A stretch of 15,359 nt of DNA from positions 2,245 through 17,603 of the forward strand of contig DEBL01000011.1 of the NCBI GenBank assembly GCA_002348535.1, read 5' to 3'. A model generated the notes under the pieces. That model was given only the letters and a program-made list of their open reading frames with translations. It was not told where the DNA came from and ran no database searches. The position numbers and the translations under genes are program-made. This document shows positions 14,098-15,359 of this stretch, one piece after another; position 1 is the stretch's first letter, and each line of letters begins with the position of its first letter. This DNA comes from Deltaproteobacteria bacterium UBA2957. Its GTDB lineage: Bacteria; Myxococcota_A; UBA796.

Positions 14098-15359
14098 ATG
14101 AGCTTGTTCGCTGCCCGTTCCAGAACCCTCGGAATGTACCTGTTCCTCGTGTGCCTGAGCGGCCCCGCCGCCGCTCAGTCCGGTGAGCCACAGGCCGCAA
14201 CGGCCTCGCCGATGGCCACCGACCCAGTCCAGCGACGAGTGGTGGAATACCAAGGAAAAGCCAAGGGAATCGAAGCGGGCGAAGCCGTTCGTTCCACGGA
14301 GTCGACCAAACGGCTCGCGGCTCGAGAACAAGAGATCGCCGAACTGTCATCCCAGCTCACGCTGGCTCTGTCGTTGCCGCCCGCATCCCCTGAACGAAGC
14401 GATCGCATCGACCAGACCTTCTCTGCCCTTAAACGACTCGTTGATCGCATTCGGGATGACCGTGACCAGGCCGTGGCGGCCCTTGCTGCTGAAACCAAAA
14501 AGCGGGATGCCATCTTGGTCACGCTCACCGATGATGGCGGAGCCTCCGCCGAACTGACGGCGGCGATTCGACACTACCGCGAAGCCATCCGCTCGCCGGT
14601 CGAGGCTGTTCAGCGGGAGATCGACACGGCATCCTCACTGTTGTCAGATGCTCGGGTCCTGCGGCGCAGAGCCGAGGTGCATGCTTCATCAACGATTCGC
14701 AACCAAGCTCGAAGCGACCGCTTCCGAGAGGCCGCTTCCGAGATCCGGTCGATTCCGGTGGACATCATGTCCTCTGTTCGACAAACCCTCGGACAATGGT
14801 GGCAAGCCCCCAAAGAACTGACGCAAGTGCAGGCGCTGGGTGGGCTGTTCCTCGGACTTCTAGAGGTCGTGCTGCTCCTCGTTGCCGGAGTTTGGTTTCA
14901 CGGACGAATCCCCCGCTGGACCCGTCGGGCCCTTCGAACCCTCGATCGCGAGGAGGGAACGGATGGGTGGTCCGCGGCGTCGGCCTTTCCGACTTGGATG
15001 GTGGCTGGCGAGATACCGGCTCTTTTCGCGGTTGTGAGCCCGATAATTCAGGACTTGCTGGTGCTCGTCATCAGCATGACGCTCGTGCTGTGGATGGCCT
15101 CATCCCTGCCGTTAATGGCGTGGATCGCGCTCGTGTTTGCTGCCGGCGCTTGTGTCCGCCTCGCTCAGGGGTTGATTGAGTTGGCCCTGATCACGCCGAT
15201 GGAGAATCGACCCGCCTTGCGGGTGACCGACGAGGGCCTCCGCGCCGCGCTGCTGTGGTCCGTCAAGGTCTTCGGCTTGTTGATTGCCGTTGATCTTCTG
15301 ATGCAGCGGATGCTGATCGATATTCTCGCGGCAGACCGCGTCGCAGAACTGTTGGGCGA
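14098..15359 (+). CDS. Membrane protein with signal peptide and helical N-terminal region, 3'-partial (possible MscS-type channel)
   Basis: The frame is open from the ATG at 14098 to the right edge (420 complete codons). A signal peptide (1-26, cleavage after AAA before Gln27) is clear. Residues about 45-235 are helical and rich in Arg, Glu, Ala and Gln, coiled-coil-like. Hydrophobic segments lie at about 247-266, 305-334, 337-365 (possibly a pair) and 384-407, separated by basic loops such as RIPRWTRRALR. A signal peptide, a periplasmic helical domain and then several membrane helices is the plan of large MscS-family (KefA/YbdG-like) mechanosensitive channels. The diagnostic pore helix and beta domain would lie beyond the window, so this is a guess. 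I see no other enzyme motif. Confidence 0.7.
   Translation, partial: MSLFAARSRTLGMYLFLVCLSGPAAAQSGEPQAATASPMATDPVQRRVVEYQGKAKGIEAGEAVRSTESTKRLAAREQEIAELSSQLTLALSLPPASPERSDRIDQTFSALKRLVDRIRDDRDQAVAALAAETKKRDAILVTLTDDGGASAELTAAIRHYREAIRSPVEAVQREIDTASSLLSDARVLRRRAEVHASSTIRNQARSDRFREAASEIRSIPVDIMSSVRQTLGQWWQAPKELTQVQALGGLFLGLLEVVLLLVAGVWFHGRIPRWTRRALRTLDREEGTDGWSAASAFPTWMVAGEIPALFAVVSPIIQDLLVLVISMTLVLWMASSLPLMAWIALVFAAGACVRLAQGLIELALITPMENRPALRVTDEGLRAALLWSVKVFGLLIAVDLLMQRMLIDILAADRVAELLG

Noticed and set aside
1..15359. Mobile element, CRISPR array, tRNA or rRNA
   Set aside because: No transposase or integrase, no regularly spaced short repeats, and no tRNA- or rRNA-like sequence seen on either strand.

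Overview
The window reads as a dense, moderately GC-rich bacterial chromosome segment, around 60% GC by eye. It most resembles the Myxococcota (former Deltaproteobacteria). Three things point there: a four-domain surface protein with a Cys-rich, MYXO-CTERM-like tail; a sigma-54 activator with an FHA sensor domain; and a ParB site (parS) with the GTTCCACGTGGAAC core found in myxobacteria. This placement is inference, because no rRNA or other definitive marker is present. I see no insertion sequence, prophage, CRISPR array, tRNA or rRNA.

Layout. A 5'-truncated L,D-transpeptidase (3-506) and the tRNA t6A enzyme Sua5/TsaC (536-1441) run rightward. A 119-bp non-coding gap follows. It holds an AT-rich core and a phased row of DnaA-box-like 9-mers ending in a perfect TTATCCACA, which makes it a candidate replication origin. 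Next is a leftward gene for a secreted protein with four lamin-tail domains (1561-3888), divergent from an FHA/AAA+/Fis-type sigma-54 activator (3965-5326). Asparaginyl-tRNA synthetase (5385-6683) follows. The short gap after it holds parS (6701-6716) and a 10-bp inverted repeat. Then comes an unrecognised Trp-rich protein with an internally duplicated helix-turn-helix-like unit (6789-7415).

A leftward, translationally coupled pair encodes a large Rossmann-fold protein of unknown function (8223-9896) and a TRZ1/ELAC1-like tRNase Z (7381-8223). Divergent from this pair is an Uup-type ABC-F ATPase (9964-11805). It meets, stop codon on stop codon, a second leftward coupled pair: an unknown protein (11802-12533) behind a B12-domain radical SAM protein (12533-14017). 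A rightward membrane protein with a signal peptide and a helical periplasmic-type region (14098 onward) runs off the right edge.

How it fits together. Four genes serve tRNA or translation (sua5, asnS, rnz, the ABC-F gene). Two serve the envelope or surface (the YkuD enzyme and the lamin-tail protein), and the truncated right-hand gene is a membrane protein. The most interesting signal is the origin-like DnaA-box cluster about 5.1 kb from a near-perfect parS site, with an uncharacterised duplicated-HTH gene directly beside parS. No dnaA, dnaN, gidA or parAB lies in the window, so the origin call rests on sequence pattern only.
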